34,655 nt of DNA from Rhodocyclaceae bacterium (GCA_030680085.1 JAUXWU010000009.1:1-34655), one strand, 5' to 3'; shown: positions 1-12,094, numbered from the stretch's first letter. Notes: generated by a model from the letters alone, not told the origin. A program made the numbers and translations.

Positions 1-122
1 TGCAGGGCGCCGACCGGATGGCCGACAAAGAGGTATTCCATTTCGCTGCAGCAGTCGACGAACAGGGCCTTGGGGTTGTCGTGCAGGAATTGAGCGGCCT
101 CTTTTGGCGTCAGGTGTTCCAT
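1..122 (-). CDS. Rhodanese-like domain protein (5' part only)
   Basis: Forty codons are visible before the window edge. The protein starts MEHLTPKEAAQFL, then reads KALFVDC and EMEYLFVGHPVGA. This is the usual opening of a single-domain rhodanese: a short helix, the first beta strand with an Asp, then an E-x-x-x-GHPxGA turn. The active-site cysteine loop lies beyond the edge, so sulfurtransferase activity cannot be judged. The start is ATG at 122, with a clear AAGGAG ribosome-binding site (complement of 132-137) nine bases upstream. It is divergent from metH across a 121-bp gap, in which I see three GCTAG words but no convincing riboswitch. Confidence 0.75.
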   Translation of the reverse strand, partial: MEHLTPKEAAQFLHDNPKALFVDCCSEMEYLFVGHPVGAL

Positions 123-243
123 CGGTGTTTTCTCCTTGTGAGTTGAGCTAGAACAGTAATGCTAGTCGCGCCATTAATCAAGATAATATAAGCCGCATGC
201 TAGAATTTTCCTTGTTTTCAACCATTTCCGTACCCCTTTCCCG

Positions 244-3912
<3,669 letters not shown>

Positions 3913-3931
3913 CCCCGATCAGGAGACGACA

Positions 3932-4396
3932 ATGAGTGAAGAAAATGATGGCCGCATGTCTTTCAAGCAGGCCGTGGGCCATGTGATGCAAAGCAAGCAG
4001 GCGGCATTTTCCGCCATGCCCGTCTTCGGCGATCGCACCGAGGATGAAGGCCAGACCGCCGAAGGCGCGCGCATCTTCATTCTCGATCTCGATGACAGCG
4101 GCAGCCTGCGCCTGCGCTTTATCGCCGGCCCCTTCTTTTCAACTGCTCACGCCGCCAACGAGGCCGTGTCTGCCGACGAAATTCCTGACAGCGTGCGCGA
4201 TCTGCGCTTCATGCCGACCCGCTGCGAAGAAGACTGGTTTTCTGACCAGATCCAGTTGCTGATCCAGAAGCTTGTAAAGGCTTCCACCATCGGGGCGGAA
4301 CTGATGCCGGATTACCAGAGCATGCCGAGCCGCAAGGCAGAGGAGCAGGTGGTGTTTCCAATTTCCTTCATCGGCCGGGATGGCGTGACGCACTAA
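3932..4396 (+). CDS. Hypothetical protein downstream of metH
   Basis: This is a 154-aa soluble protein that I do not recognise. It has no signal peptide, membrane segment or cysteine cluster. It is rich in acidic residues at the start and contains a hydrophobic strand pattern (ARIFILDLDD, then LRLRFIAGPFF), which suggests an alpha/beta fold. It follows metH by 19 bp and has its own AGGAG-type site (CAGGAGACGACA before the ATG), so it is probably co-transcribed with metH. Whether it serves methionine synthesis cannot be told from the sequence. It ends 12 bp from the convergent DUF1840 gene. Confidence 0.75.
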   Translation: MSEENDGRMSFKQAVGHVMQSKQAAFSAMPVFGDRTEDEGQTAEGARIFILDLDDSGSLRLRFIAGPFFSTAHAANEAVSADEIPDSVRDLRFMPTRCEEDWFSDQIQLLIQKLVKASTIGAELMPDYQSMPSRKAEEQVVFPISFIGRDGVTH

Positions 4397-4408
4397 TCCA
4401 GGGAATAT

Positions 4409-4750
4409 TCAGACTCCCCAGACCACCGGCTTCTTCTCGCCTAGCGATTCTTCCAGCATCGCCAATATCGGCGCGGCGCGCTGTGTCAGGCTGACAAAGG
4501 GGCGGGTGGCGCAGGGGCCGCCGCCGACGTCGGCCTCGGTTTTCGGCTCGTCGTCCAGTACATGTTGGCGGTGGCGTTCCTTGTCCTCCGCAATCGCCGC
4601 CTTCAGCCGGGCAATGGCGTCGGGCAGTTGTTCGACGGTGACGATCCCCTTGTCGCCGACAGCCTTGCCCATCAATTCCATCATGCGTTTGGCCACGTCG
4701 CCGAAGTAGATGACATCGGCGCTGGCCGCGGATTTGAAGGTGACGATCAT
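4409..4750 (-). CDS. DUF1840 family protein
   Basis: This 113-aa protein begins [29 protein letters not shown], the characteristic opening of the DUF1840 family, known mainly from betaproteobacteria and without an assigned function. The middle is charged and likely helical (AIARLKAAIAEDKERHRQH). The C-terminal half reads PFVSLTQRAAPILAMLEES. It has no signal peptide or membrane span. The ATG at 4750 overlaps the stop of the upstream pyrC' gene by four bases (ATGA), so the two are translationally coupled. I chose this start rather than a longer in-frame extension because the extension is only antisense shadow of the pyrC' coding region. Confidence 0.85.
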   Translation of the reverse strand: MIVTFKSAASADVIYFGDVAKRMMELMGKAVGDKGIVTVEQLPDAIARLKAAIAEDKERHRQHVLDDEPKTEADVGGGPCATRPFVSLTQRAAPILAMLEESLGEKKPVVWGV

Positions 4751-6039
4751 AGTGCCGCCGTGTAGGCGAGATGGCCGTCGATCAGGGTGTAACGCACTTC
4801 GCCCGACAATTCCCGGCCGAGGAAGGGGGTGTTCTTGCCCTGGCTTTTCAGCCTCTCGCGGCTGACGGTGAAGCGGGTCGCCGGGTCGAACACGCACAGG
4901 TCGGCGGGGCTGCCGACCGCGAGACGGCCGCAGCCCGCCTTGTCCAGGCCGAGAATGCGCGCCGGATCGCTGGTGATGCGGGCCAGCGCTGATGCCAGCG
5001 GCAGTTGTGCCGCGCTGGCCCAAGCGAGGGTGAGCGGCAGTAACAACTCCAAGCCAGTGGCCCCGGGTTCGGCTTCTTCGAAGGGCAATTGCTTGGCATC
5101 GTCATCGACGGGGGTGTGGTCGGAACAGAGCACATCGATGCTGCCATCGGCCAGACCGGCGGCCAGCGCGGCGCGGTCTCTGGCCGAACGGAGCGGCGGG
5201 TCGAGCCGGGCCTGGGCGTCGAAAAAACCAATGTCGCGGTCGCACAGGTGCAAATGCTGGGTGGTGATGTCGCAGGTGACGGGTAGGCCGGCGGCCTTCG
5301 CGGCGCGCACCAGTTCCAGCCCGGCGGCGGACGACAGGCGACGGATGTGCAGGCGTCCGCCGGTCTCCCCCGCCAGTTGCAGATAGGTGGCGAGCGCCAC
5401 GGTTTCGGCCACCACCGGAATGCCGGCCAGACCCAAGCGCGCGGCGATGGCGCCGTCGTGGGCGACGCCGCCCCGGGCAAGATGCGCATCCTGCGCCTGT
5501 AGCCAGACCGGGAAGCCGAAGGTGGCGGCATATTGCATCGCCCGCAGCAGCACCTTGGTGTCCACCACGCTGACGTCGGCCTGACCAAAGGCAATGCAAC
5601 CCGCCTCGGCCAGTTCCGCCATTTCGGTCAAGCGCTGGCCGGCGAGGCCAACCGTGAGCGCGCCGACCGGATGGACATGGGCGAAACCCGGCTGGCGGGC
5701 GCGGTGCTTGAGCATCTCGACCAGCCCCGGCTCGTCGAGCGGCGGGTCGGTGTCTGGCGGGCAGACCAGCCGCGTTACCCCGCCCGCCGCCGCCGCCGCC
5801 ATCTCGGATTCAAGCGTCGCCTTGTATTCGAAACCGGGCTCGCGCAAGCGCGCCGACAGGTCGATCAGTCCGGGGCAGACGATGCAGCCAGTGGCGTCGA
5901 TCACTCCCTCGGCGGTAAAGCTGTCGGGCGCCGTCTCGCCAACGCCGACTATGACGCCGCCCGCGATAAATACGCCGGCCGCGCAGTCCAGGCCGCTGGC
6001 CGGGTCGATGACGCGGCCGTTTTTTATTTCAATTCTCAT
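4747..6039 (-). CDS. pyrC: Inactive dihydroorotase homologue PyrC' (aspartate carbamoyltransferase partner)
   Basis: This 430-aa amidohydrolase-fold protein aligns with dihydroorotase, but the zinc motif D-x-H-x-H-x-R reads D60-L-S-A-R-L-R66. Both metal-binding histidines are therefore replaced (S62, R64). The later SDHTP motif is kept. Such proteins in Pseudomonas and relatives (PyrC') have no dihydroorotase activity and serve as the structural partner of PyrB in a large aspartate carbamoyltransferase complex. Here pyrB lies directly upstream with a four-base ATGA overlap, as expected for equimolar subunits. By inference, a true dihydroorotase must be encoded elsewhere in the genome. The start at 6039 is fixed by the overlap and by the usual [13 protein letters not shown] opening. 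Confidence 0.9.
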   Translation of the reverse strand: MRIEIKNGRVIDPASGLDCAAGVFIAGGVIVGVGETAPDSFTAEGVIDATGCIVCPGLIDLSARLREPGFEYKATLESEMAAAAAGGVTRLVCPPDTDPPLDEPGLVEMLKHRARQPGFAHVHPVGALTVGLAGQRLTEMAELAEAGCIAFGQADVSVVDTKVLLRAMQYAATFGFPVWLQAQDAHLARGGVAHDGAIAARLGLAGIPVVAETVALATYLQLAGETGGRLHIRRLSSAAGLELVRAAKAAGLPVTCDITTQHLHLCDRDIGFFDAQARLDPPLRSARDRAALAAGLADGSIDVLCSDHTPVDDDAKQLPFEEAEPGATGLELLLPLTLAWASAAQLPLASALARITSDPARILGLDKAGCGRLAVGSPADLCVFDPATRFTVSRERLKSQGKNTPFLGRELSGEVRYTLIDGHLAYTAAL

Positions 6040-7019
6040 TGGCCACCTCCGGCCAGCATGCTCATCACGGCCATGCGCACCGCGATACCGAAAGTCACCT
6101 GCGGCAGGATCACCGCCTGCTTGCCGTCGGCAACCGCCGAGTCGATTTCGATGCCGCGATTCATCGGCCCCGGGTGCATGACGATGGCGTCGGGCTTGGC
6201 GAGTGCAAGCTTTTCCGGTGTCAGTCCGTAGGATTTGAAATATTCCTGCGGGCTGGGCAGGAGCGCGCCCTGCATGCGTTCGTTTTGCAGGCGCAGGGTC
6301 ATCACCACGTCGGCGCCCTTCAGGCCCTCGGTGATGTCGTGGCAGACGCGCAGCGGCCCCTTCTCGATCATGCGGGCCGCCGCGGCGGGCAGCAGCGTTT
6401 TGGGGCCGACCAGGCGAATCTCGGGCACGCCCAGGGTGACCAGCGCATGCAACTGGCTTCTGGCGACGCGCGAATGCAGGATGTCGCCGACCAGCGCCAC
6501 CGTCAGTTGCGTGAAGTCGCGCTTGTAGTGCCGGATGGTGTACATGTCCAGCAGGCCTTGCGTCGGATGCGAATGACTGCCATCGCCGGCGTTGACGACA
6601 TGAATGTGATTGCGCCCGGTGGTGGCCAGGTGCTGGGCGATCAGGTAGGGCGCGCCGCTGGAGGCGTGGCGCACGACAAACATGTCGGCCTGCATGGCGG
6701 CGAGGTTGTCGACAGTGTCGAGCAGGGTTTCGCCCTTGGCGGCGCTGGAGGTGTTGATGTTGAGGTTGATGACATCCGCCGACAGCCGCTTGGCGGCGAT
6801 CTCGAAGGTGGTGCGGGTGCGCGTCGAGTTTTCGAAGAACAGGTTGAAGATGCTCTTGCCGCGCAGCAGCGGCAGTTTTTTCACTGCGCACTCGGCCATC
6901 GCCGTGAACGGCACGGCACGGTCGAGGATGTCGTGGATGATTTCGCGCGATAGACCATCGAGGGAGAGCAGGTGGATCAGCTCGCCGTGGTCATTCAATT
7001 GTGGGTTCGTCAGGTGCAT
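6036..7019 (-). CDS. pyrB: Aspartate carbamoyltransferase catalytic subunit PyrB
   Basis: PyrB condenses carbamoyl phosphate with aspartate, the committed step of pyrimidine synthesis. The 327-aa protein has the carbamoyl-phosphate loop [12 protein letters not shown] (STRTR at 65-69), an H-PTQGLLD segment in the middle, and the [11 protein letters not shown] motif near the C-terminus that closes the active site. It begins with a short extension ([20 protein letters not shown]) typical of the class that pairs with PyrC'. The ATG at 7019 lies 29 bases inside the end of ruvX. A pyrR regulatory gene often sits between ruvX and pyrB in related genomes, and there is no room for it here. Confidence 0.96.
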   Translation of the reverse strand: MHLTNPQLNDHGELIHLLSLDGLSREIIHDILDRAVPFTAMAECAVKKLPLLRGKSIFNLFFENSTRTRTTFEIAAKRLSADVINLNINTSSAAKGETLLDTVDNLAAMQADMFVVRHASSGAPYLIAQHLATTGRNHIHVVNAGDGSHSHPTQGLLDMYTIRHYKRDFTQLTVALVGDILHSRVARSQLHALVTLGVPEIRLVGPKTLLPAAAARMIEKGPLRVCHDITEGLKGADVVMTLRLQNERMQGALLPSPQEYFKSYGLTPEKLALAKPDAIVMHPGPMNRGIEIDSAVADGKQAVILPQVTFGIAVRMAVMSMLAGGGQ

Positions 7020-7425
7020 GTTGGTCAAACCAGTCTTGAAGAATGATGGCGGCGGCGGCGGCATCGACTCGGGCGCGGCGTCCCGCCCCCCGGTCGGCGA
7101 GTTGCGACGCGGCGGCGCAGGAGGAAAACCGTTCGTCAACGAACTCGACCGGCAGGCCGAAACGGCCGGAAAGCTGGCGGGCGAAACGATCACAACGGGC
7201 GGCAAACGCATGTTCGCCGCCATCGACATGGCGCGGCAGACCGACCACCAGCCGCGCCGGCCGCCACTCATTGATCAGCTTGCCGATGGCGGCGAAGCGG
7301 CGATCGTTGATTTCGTCTTCAATGATCGCGAGCGGTCTGGCGCTGGCAATCAGCGTCTCGCCGATCGCCACGCCGATCCGTTTCAACCCGAAATCAAACG
7401 CCATTACCATTTCACTTTCAGGCAT
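6991..7425 (-). CDS. ruvX: RuvX/YqgF family Holliday junction resolvase-like nuclease
   Basis: This 144-aa protein of the RNase H fold is known as a putative Holliday junction resolvase, also implicated in 16S rRNA maturation. Visible landmarks are [12 protein letters not shown] (first catalytic Asp), [20 protein letters not shown] (second acidic residue) and the final helix [12 protein letters not shown] with the third Asp. The ATG at 7425 overlaps the end of yqgE by eight bases. A longer start at 7458 is possible but would overlap further. The 3' end overlaps pyrB by 29 bases. The gene order yqgE-ruvX-pyrB is common in beta- and gammaproteobacteria. Confidence 0.93.
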   Translation of the reverse strand: MPESEMVMAFDFGLKRIGVAIGETLIASARPLAIIEDEINDRRFAAIGKLINEWRPARLVVGLPRHVDGGEHAFAARCDRFARQLSGRFGLPVEFVDERFSSCAAASQLADRGAGRRARVDAAAAAIILQDWFDQHAPDEPTIE

Positions 7426-8008
7426 GCCCCGCCACGCCGGAAAGATTGGCGAAATCAATGCCCAGCAACTGCATCGCCGCCGGCAGGCGTTCTGCGGCCG
7501 GCAGGGTGAAGATGATGGCGGGGTCGGCGGCGACGGTCAGCCAGGCATTCTGCGCGAGTTCCCACTCGATCTGGCCGGCGGCCCAGCCCGAGTAGCCCAA
7601 TGACATGAGCACCTCGCTGGGTTCGCCGTCGGCGCTCATCGCCTGCAGGATGTCGCGCGAGCTGGTCAGACCGACCTCGTCGGTCACCTTGAGCGTCGAT
7701 TGCCAGTCGCCGGCGGGCCGGTGCAGCACAAAGCCCCGCTCGGGTTGCACCGGCCCGCCGAAAAACACCGGCAGATCGCGGTATTTCGCTTCGGTGGCGC
7801 CCGGCGCCAGGGGAATGTTGACGCGCTCGAAAAGCGTGCCGAGTGAGAGGTCGAGCGGCCGGTTGACGATGATGCCCAGCGCGCCGCTGGCGTTGTGCTC
7901 GCACACATAGGTCAAGGTGCGCGAGAAATGCGGATCGGTCATGGCGGGCATGGCGATCAGGAAATGGTTGGCGAGACTGATGGGTTCGATGGACATGGGT
8001 TTGTTCAT
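7418..8008 (-). CDS. yqgE: YqgE/AlgH family protein (UPF0301)
   Basis: This 196-aa protein of the UPF0301 family is called AlgH in Pseudomonas, and its biochemical role is not settled. The signature is clear: [25 protein letters not shown], then [12 protein letters not shown], and [15 protein letters not shown]. The start is taken at ATG 8008 ([12 protein letters not shown]). A second ATG four codons later (7996) is equally possible. It heads the overlapping yqgE-ruvX-pyrB-pyrC'-DUF1840 string and is divergent from thiD. Confidence 0.93.
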   Translation of the reverse strand: MNKPMSIEPISLANHFLIAMPAMTDPHFSRTLTYVCEHNASGALGIIVNRPLDLSLGTLFERVNIPLAPGATEAKYRDLPVFFGGPVQPERGFVLHRPAGDWQSTLKVTDEVGLTSSRDILQAMSADGEPSEVLMSLGYSGWAAGQIEWELAQNAWLTVAADPAIIFTLPAAERLPAAMQLLGIDFANLSGVAGHA

Positions 8009-8169
8009 ATTGTCCGTCAATTGTAATCCGTCGCCACTCATTTACGAATGGTCAGCAAGCGACATCCCCCGCGAGGGGGCGAAGGGGGGGCGGGTCTATT
8101 TGTGGCATCCCGTGGCCGGCGGCGGGCCTGGGCTAGAATTAGTCCACGCCTCTTTCCGCCGCCCCGCCG
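8009..8169. other. Divergent intergenic region yqgE/thiD with GC-rich hairpin
   Basis: This 161-bp gap must hold the promoters of yqgE and thiD. The only structure I see is a perfect small hairpin, CCCCC-GCGA-GGGGG at 8066-8079, followed by a run of G. I searched for the conserved TPP riboswitch core words ahead of thiD and did not find them. Confidence 0.4.
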
Positions 8170-9042
8170 ATGCCTGCCTCGATTCCCCAACCACTTCCGC
8201 CCGTCGTGCTCTGCTTCGCGGCCGCCGACCCTACATGCGGCGCCGGACTACAGGCCGACCTGCTGACCCTGGCCGCGCACGGCTGCCACCCGCTGACGGT
8301 GGTGACCGCGTTGACGGTGCAGGACACCGCAGGCGTCGAGGGTGTGTTACCGATTTCGGGCGGCTGGGTCGCCGACCAGGCGCGCGCGCTCCTCGAGGAC
8401 ATGCCGGTGGCCGTTTTCAAGCTGGGCATGCTCGGCAGCATCGATGCGATTGTCGCCGTGGCCGAGGTGCTTGCCGACTATCCCGACACGCCGGTGGTGT
8501 TCGACCCGGTGCTCGCTTCGGGACGGGGCGATGCCTTTGCCGACGAAGAGATCGTCGCGGCAATGATTGCCTTGTTGCTGCCGCATACCGACATTCTCAC
8601 CCCCAACAGCCTTGAAGTGCGGCGTCTCGCGCAGGAGTTGGAATCCGCCCGCCCCGCAACCGATCTCGCCGCCTGTGCGCGGTTGCTGATCGACACCGGT
8701 TGCGAACATGTTCTGGTCACCGGCGCCCACGAGCCCGGCGCGCAGGTCGTCAATACCCTGTATGGCTCGCACGGCCCGCTGCGCAACGACGCTTGGCCGC
8801 GCCTGCCCGGCAGCTATCACGGTTCCGGCTGCACGCTGGCCTCGGCCATCGCCGCCCAGTTGGCCTGGGGGCAGGACATGTCCGCCGCCGTGGCGGCCGC
8901 GCAGGATTACACTTGGCACGCCCTGGCCGCCGGTTTCCGTCCCGGCATGGGCCAGCAGGTGCCGAATCGTTTGTGGCGTTTGGCCTCGCCCGGCCAGCAA
9001 CCCGCATCCTCACGGGAGAAAGCCCATGTCCGCGTCGCCTGA
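8170..9042 (+). CDS. thiD: Hydroxymethylpyrimidine/phosphomethylpyrimidine kinase ThiD
   Basis: ThiD phosphorylates HMP and then HMP phosphate, giving the pyrimidine half of thiamine. The 290-aa protein is a ribokinase-fold enzyme. The N-terminal segment AAADPTCGAGLQADLLTLAAHGCHPLTVVTALTVQ binds substrate. VVFDPVLASGRGD and the anion-hole segment GSYHGSGCTLASAIAAQLAWG are both present. Its end overlaps thiE by 17 bases, so the two are coupled. Because homology begins close to the ATG at 8170, this start is secure. Confidence 0.95.
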   Translation: MPASIPQPLPPVVLCFAAADPTCGAGLQADLLTLAAHGCHPLTVVTALTVQDTAGVEGVLPISGGWVADQARALLEDMPVAVFKLGMLGSIDAIVAVAEVLADYPDTPVVFDPVLASGRGDAFADEEIVAAMIALLLPHTDILTPNSLEVRRLAQELESARPATDLAACARLLIDTGCEHVLVTGAHEPGAQVVNTLYGSHGPLRNDAWPRLPGSYHGSGCTLASAIAAQLAWGQDMSAAVAAAQDYTWHALAAGFRPGMGQQVPNRLWRLASPGQQPASSREKAHVRVA

Positions 9043-9679
9043 AACCAATGCGCAACTCGCCGGGTTGTATGCCCTGACGCCGGACGACAACCTGCTGCCG
9101 CGCCTCTCGGCATTGGTCGACAGCGCCCTGCAAGGCGGCGTGAAATGGGTGCAGTACCGCAACAAGACCGCCCCGGCGCCCTTGCGGCGCGCCCAGGCGA
9201 TCGAGCTCTTGCGCATCTGCCGCGCTCGCGGCGCGAAACTCATCATCAACGATGATGTCTGGCTGGCCGTCGAGATCGGCGCCGACGGCGTCCACCTCGG
9301 CAAGAGCGACATTCCGGGCGGCGGGCTGGCCACGGCGCGCGATGCGCTGGGTTCCAAGCGCATTCTTGGCGTTTCCTGCTACGACGATCTCGATCGCGCC
9401 GCGGCGGCGGTGGCTGCGGGCGCCGACTACATCGCCGTCGGCAGCGTCTTCGCCTCCGTCACCAAGCCGGAGGCGACGCGCGTCTCGCTCGATACGCTGA
9501 CCGCGGCGAAACAGCGCTTCAAGGTGCCGGTGGTCGCCATCGGCGGCATCACCACCAAAAACGCGCCGCAGGTGCTGGCCGCGGGCGCCGACATGGTGGC
9601 GGTCATGGCCGATCTGTTCAATGCGATGGACATCAAAGCCCATGCGGAAAAATTTCGCAAACTGTTCAAACCTTCATAA
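9026..9679 (+). CDS. thiE: Thiamine-phosphate synthase ThiE
   Basis: ThiE joins HMP diphosphate with the thiazole phosphate to form thiamine phosphate. The 217-aa TIM-barrel protein shows GLYALTPD at the start, VQYRNKTA for diphosphate binding, LIINDDVWLAVEIGADGVHLGKSD around the metal site, DYIAVGSVFASVTKP and VVAIGGITTKNAPQVLAAGADMVAVM near the end. The ATG at 9026 is preceded by CACGGGAGAAAG, a good ribosome-binding site inside the thiD coding end. A strong hairpin follows the stop at 9693-9728. Confidence 0.95.
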   Translation: MSASPETNAQLAGLYALTPDDNLLPRLSALVDSALQGGVKWVQYRNKTAPAPLRRAQAIELLRICRARGAKLIINDDVWLAVEIGADGVHLGKSDIPGGGLATARDALGSKRILGVSCYDDLDRAAAAVAAGADYIAVGSVFASVTKPEATRVSLDTLTAAKQRFKVPVVAIGGITTKNAPQVLAAGADMVAVMADLFNAMDIKAHAEKFRKLFKPS

Positions 9680-9692
9680 GCCACGCCCCCAT

Positions 9693-9737
9693 GCTGGCGG
9701 CGTGACGGCATAACGCCGTCCCGCCAGCGCCGACTTT
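9693..9737 (+). terminator. Hairpin after thiE containing repeat copy A
   Basis: GCTGGCGG (9693-9700) pairs with CCGCCAGC (9721-9728), and GACGGC (9704-9709) pairs with GCCGTC (9715-9720), leaving a three-base bulge and an ATAAC loop. Five T follow at 9733-9737, after a GCCGAC spacer. It resembles an intrinsic terminator, but the T-run is set back. The right arm through the first three T is identical to copies at 16315-16337 and 22017-22039, which lack the left arm. The repeat therefore seems to be conserved as a sequence rather than as a terminator. Confidence 0.5.
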
Positions 9738-9752
9738 TTGTTAGGAAGTGTC

Positions 9753-11033
9753 ATGACCCGCAATGAAGACCTGTTCGCCCGCGCCCAGAAAACCATTCCC
9801 GGCGGGGTGAATTCGCCCGTGCGCGCCTTCCGCTCGGTGGGCGGCGCGCCGCGCTTTTTCACCCGTGGCGCGGGCGCCCATGTCTGGGATGCCGATGGCA
9901 AGCGTTACATCGACTACGTGGGTTCCTGGGGCCCGCTGATTCTCGGCCACGCCGACCCCGATACCGTGCGCGCCGTGCAGGACGCCGCAGCCAACGGCCT
10001 GTCGTTTGGCGCGCCGACCGAGGCCGAGATCGAGCTGGCCGAGCTGCTGGTCGAGCGCGTGCCGAGCATGGAACTGGTGCGACTGGTCTCCTCCGGCACC
10101 GAGGCGACGATGAGCGCGATCCGCCTGGCGCGCGGCTTCACCGGGCGCGACATGCTGGTCAAGTTCGAAGGTTGCTATCACGGCCACGCCGACAGCCTGC
10201 TGGTCAAGGCCGGTTCCGGCATGCTCACCTTCGGCAATCCGTCATCCAGCGGCGTGCCGGCCGATCTGGCACGGCACACACTGGTGCTCGACTACAACGA
10301 TGCCCAGCAATTGCACGACGCCTTCGCCCAACATGGCGACAAAATCGCCTGCGTGATCGTCGAGCCGGTCGCCGGCAACATGAACCTGATTGCGCCCAAA
10401 CCCGAATTTCTCCAGGCGATGCGCGAGCTGTGCACAAAGCACGGTGCGGTGCTGATCTTTGACGAGGTGATGACCGGCTTCCGCGTCGGCCCCGGCTCCG
10501 CACAGGGTTTGTATGGCATCACGCCCGACCTGTCGACCTTCGGCAAGGTGGTGGGCGGCGGCATGCCGCTGGGCGCCTTCGGCGGCCGGCGCGACATCAT
10601 GGAACAAATCGCGCCGCTCGGCCCGGTGTATCAGGCGGGCACCCTTTCGGGCAATCCGCTCTCGGTCGCGGCCGGTCTGGTCACTCTGAAAAAGATCGCC
10701 GCGCCCGGCTTCTATGAGGCGCTGGCCGCAAAGACAAAGTCCCTGGTCGATGGCCTGTCCGCCGCCGCCAAGCAGCGCGGCGTCACCTTCAGTGCCCAGT
10801 CGGTGGGCGGCATGTTTGGCGTCTATTTCGCCGCCACGCCGCCGACCTCCTATGCCGAGGTAATGGCCTGCGACAAAGAGGCCTTCAACCGCTTCTTTCA
10901 CGCCATGCTCGAAGCGGGCATCTATCTCGCACCCTCGGCCTTCGAGGCCGGCTTTGTCTCGGCCGCGCACACTGACGCCGACATCGCGGCGACCCTGGCG
11001 GCGGCCGACGCGATCTTCCGCCAGGGCTTATGA
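9753..11033 (+). CDS. hemL: Glutamate-1-semialdehyde 2,1-aminomutase HemL
   Basis: HemL is a PLP enzyme that converts glutamate-1-semialdehyde to 5-aminolevulinate in the C5 haem pathway. The 426-aa protein shows the full class III aminotransferase pattern: [11 protein letters not shown] at the start, [35 protein letters not shown], and the PLP lysine in [16 protein letters not shown] (Lys near 265). [11 protein letters not shown] follows. The ATG at 9753 has AGGAAGTG just upstream. Haem supply is relevant to the cytochrome-rich region later in the window. Confidence 0.97.
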   Translation: MTRNEDLFARAQKTIPGGVNSPVRAFRSVGGAPRFFTRGAGAHVWDADGKRYIDYVGSWGPLILGHADPDTVRAVQDAAANGLSFGAPTEAEIELAELLVERVPSMELVRLVSSGTEATMSAIRLARGFTGRDMLVKFEGCYHGHADSLLVKAGSGMLTFGNPSSSGVPADLARHTLVLDYNDAQQLHDAFAQHGDKIACVIVEPVAGNMNLIAPKPEFLQAMRELCTKHGAVLIFDEVMTGFRVGPGSAQGLYGITPDLSTFGKVVGGGMPLGAFGGRRDIMEQIAPLGPVYQAGTLSGNPLSVAAGLVTLKKIAAPGFYEALAAKTKSLVDGLSAAAKQRGVTFSAQSVGGMFGVYFAATPPTSYAEVMACDKEAFNRFFHAMLEAGIYLAPSAFEAGFVSAAHTDADIAATLAAADAIFRQGL

Positions 11034-11040
11034 CCCCCTT

Positions 11041-11262
11041 CTGCGCCGCCTCGTCATTGCTTCCGTCATCCTCGCCGCGCTGGTCGCGAGGCCAAGCGTA
11101 GCGCCGATTTGAAGAAGCGCGGCTTCATTTCAGAGTCGGCGGAAGACACGACCCGCACCAACGCTCAAGCCAAGTTGGCCGCTTGCGAAACCGCCAAGGC
11201 CGATGTGCTCCAGTCACGATCCATAAGAGCCACGGTAAAGCCGTCGCTCGTCAATCCACCGT
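11041..11262 (+). pseudogene. Decayed fragment resembling a HlyD/RND-type membrane-fusion protein
   Basis: No intact plus-strand gene fits between hemL and the brnA stop (11034-11359). One frame from 11041 encodes LRRLVIASVILAALVA, a typical signal anchor, then hits a stop. A second frame (about 11079-11260) encodes REAKRSADLKKRGFISESAEDTTRTNAQAK and a following AACETAKADV. This resembles the coiled-coil hairpin of periplasmic adaptor proteins of efflux pumps (..L..RGFIS.SA.D.....). The two pieces are out of frame and most of a normal protein of 350 or more residues is missing. I read it as a deletion remnant. The family call rests on pattern recognition only. The rest of the gap (to 11359) holds nothing I can identify. 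Confidence 0.4.
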
Positions 11263-11359
11263 GATCTTCGGCTGGCCGGCCATTGCCGCCATTCAGCGCT
11301 TCGGAAAGCGGACGTTCAAAGTGGAGATCAGGGACGCTGCGCGGCTTTATCGCGCAGCG

Positions 11360-11614
11360 TTAGACCGAGGCATCCCGAAATGCACGCAGGACCGTATTGA
11401 TGCGTGTTTGATAACCAGGCCCTTGTGCTTTGAACCACTCTATGACGTCTTGGTCGACCCGCAACGAGATTGATTCCTTGGAGGGCAACGGTTTGAGGCC
11501 GCGCCTGACGATACCACGGACGATGTGGCGAACCTCGGCTTCCGGATGATCGTCGGATACATCCGAAGCGGCCTGCTTTGACTCAAGTCGAGCCCAGTCA
11601 GTTTTTGATTTCAT
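11360..11614 (-). CDS. brnA: BrnA family antitoxin
   Basis: This 84-aa protein lies downstream of and overlaps the brnT toxin gene by 17 bases. The C-terminal half, KESISLRVDQDVIEWFKAQGPGYQTRINTVLRAF, is the ribbon-helix-helix-type DNA-binding domain of BrnA antitoxins. It binds BrnT and represses the shared promoter. The start is taken at ATG 11614 (MKSKTDWARLESK). An upstream in-frame ATG at 11674 would overlap the toxin further and is less likely. It is an addiction-type module, often found in accessory regions, and here it sits beside gene remnants. Confidence 0.88.
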   Translation of the reverse strand: MKSKTDWARLESKQAASDVSDDHPEAEVRHIVRGIVRRGLKPLPSKESISLRVDQDVIEWFKAQGPGYQTRINTVLRAFRDASV

Positions 11615-11873
11615 CGAAGTAGATTTGCGTTTCACGTTGGGTTGCCTTGCGGAAAGAGATGATGCGGATTTCATGTTCGCTCTCCGTATGAACGATTGAG
11701 ACGGGAATGCCGGCCAGGAGACCCAGTGTCACGAAGCGCTGCTCGCCATAGGAGAAGCGGTCATCCTCGTAGGTGAATGTGACGCCCTCGAAAACTCGCG
11801 GAGCGTCGACAAAATCCAGCCCGTGGTTCTTCGCGTTCAGGTTGCGCTTCGCTTCGGACCAAGTGAACTCCAT
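11598..11873 (-). CDS. brnT: BrnT family toxin (ribonuclease)
   Basis: This 91-aa protein matches BrnT. The opening is MEFTWSEAKRNLNAKNHGLDF, followed by AP-x-VFEG, FSYGEQRFVTLGLLAG and the closing block IRIISFRKATQRETQIY. BrnT is an RNase-fold toxin (RelE-like) that inhibits translation, and BrnA neutralises it. The same reading frame is open upstream to 12086, but that part is a MutY fragment. The toxin start is ATG 11873, just downstream of a good promoter with a GTATATAC palindrome. It looks intact and of normal length. Confidence 0.9.
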   Translation of the reverse strand: MEFTWSEAKRNLNAKNHGLDFVDAPRVFEGVTFTYEDDRFSYGEQRFVTLGLLAGIPVSIVHTESEHEIRIISFRKATQRETQIYFDEIKN

Positions 11874-11881
11874 TGGCGAAG

Positions 11882-11909
11882 TGTATATACGAAACGTAGT
11901 GGCGTCAAA
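11882..11909 (-). promoter_or_regulatory. Probable brnTA promoter and operator
   Basis: On the minus strand a -35 element TTTGAC (complement of 11904-11909) is followed after 16 bases by -10 TATACA (complement of 11882-11887). The brnT ATG lies eight bases downstream. The -10 overlaps the palindrome GTATATAC (11883-11890), a plausible site for BrnA autorepression. The promoter lies at the junction with the mutY remnant. Confidence 0.5.
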
Positions 11910-12086
11910 CGTGCGAAAGCGCTCAAGAAACCGCGTGTAGTAGCCGATGACGGTGGCTACCTGCGTTTGCTGCAACATGATTTCCGCCAGCCAGACCCGA
12001 TAGGGATCGCTGCTCTGCTGCCAGGGCAGGTCGCGCCGCCCATGGCCGAGTTGCCAGTCGATCAGGCGTTTTGCAAAAGTGGGCAT
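11900..12086 (-). pseudogene. mutY: Truncated mutY (A/G-specific adenine glycosylase), N-terminal fragment
   Basis: From ATG 12086 the translation begins MPTFAKRLIDWQLGHGRRDLPW and continues DPYRVWLAEIMLQQTQVATVIGYYTRFLERF. This is unmistakably the first 58 or so residues of MutY (LPW, then P-Y-x-VWL-E-MLQQTQV). It then switches to unrelated sequence that leads into brnT in the same frame. The helix-hairpin-helix, catalytic Asp and Fe-S cluster regions are absent here and are not found beyond brnA. The gene cannot encode an active glycosylase. A fusion product of MutY fragment plus BrnT (162 aa) is formally possible from this start. Another mutY copy could exist outside the window. Confidence 0.85.
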
Positions 12087-12094
12087 GGGGGAAG

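Noticed and set aside
123-243. Cobalamin or SAH riboswitch ahead of metH
   Set aside because: The gap is only 121 bp, AT-richer than average, and lacks the conserved core sequences of either class.
8009-8169. TPP riboswitch ahead of thiD (also examined ahead of thiS)
   Set aside because: The conserved core words of the THI element are absent; only a CCCCC/GGGGG hairpin is present.
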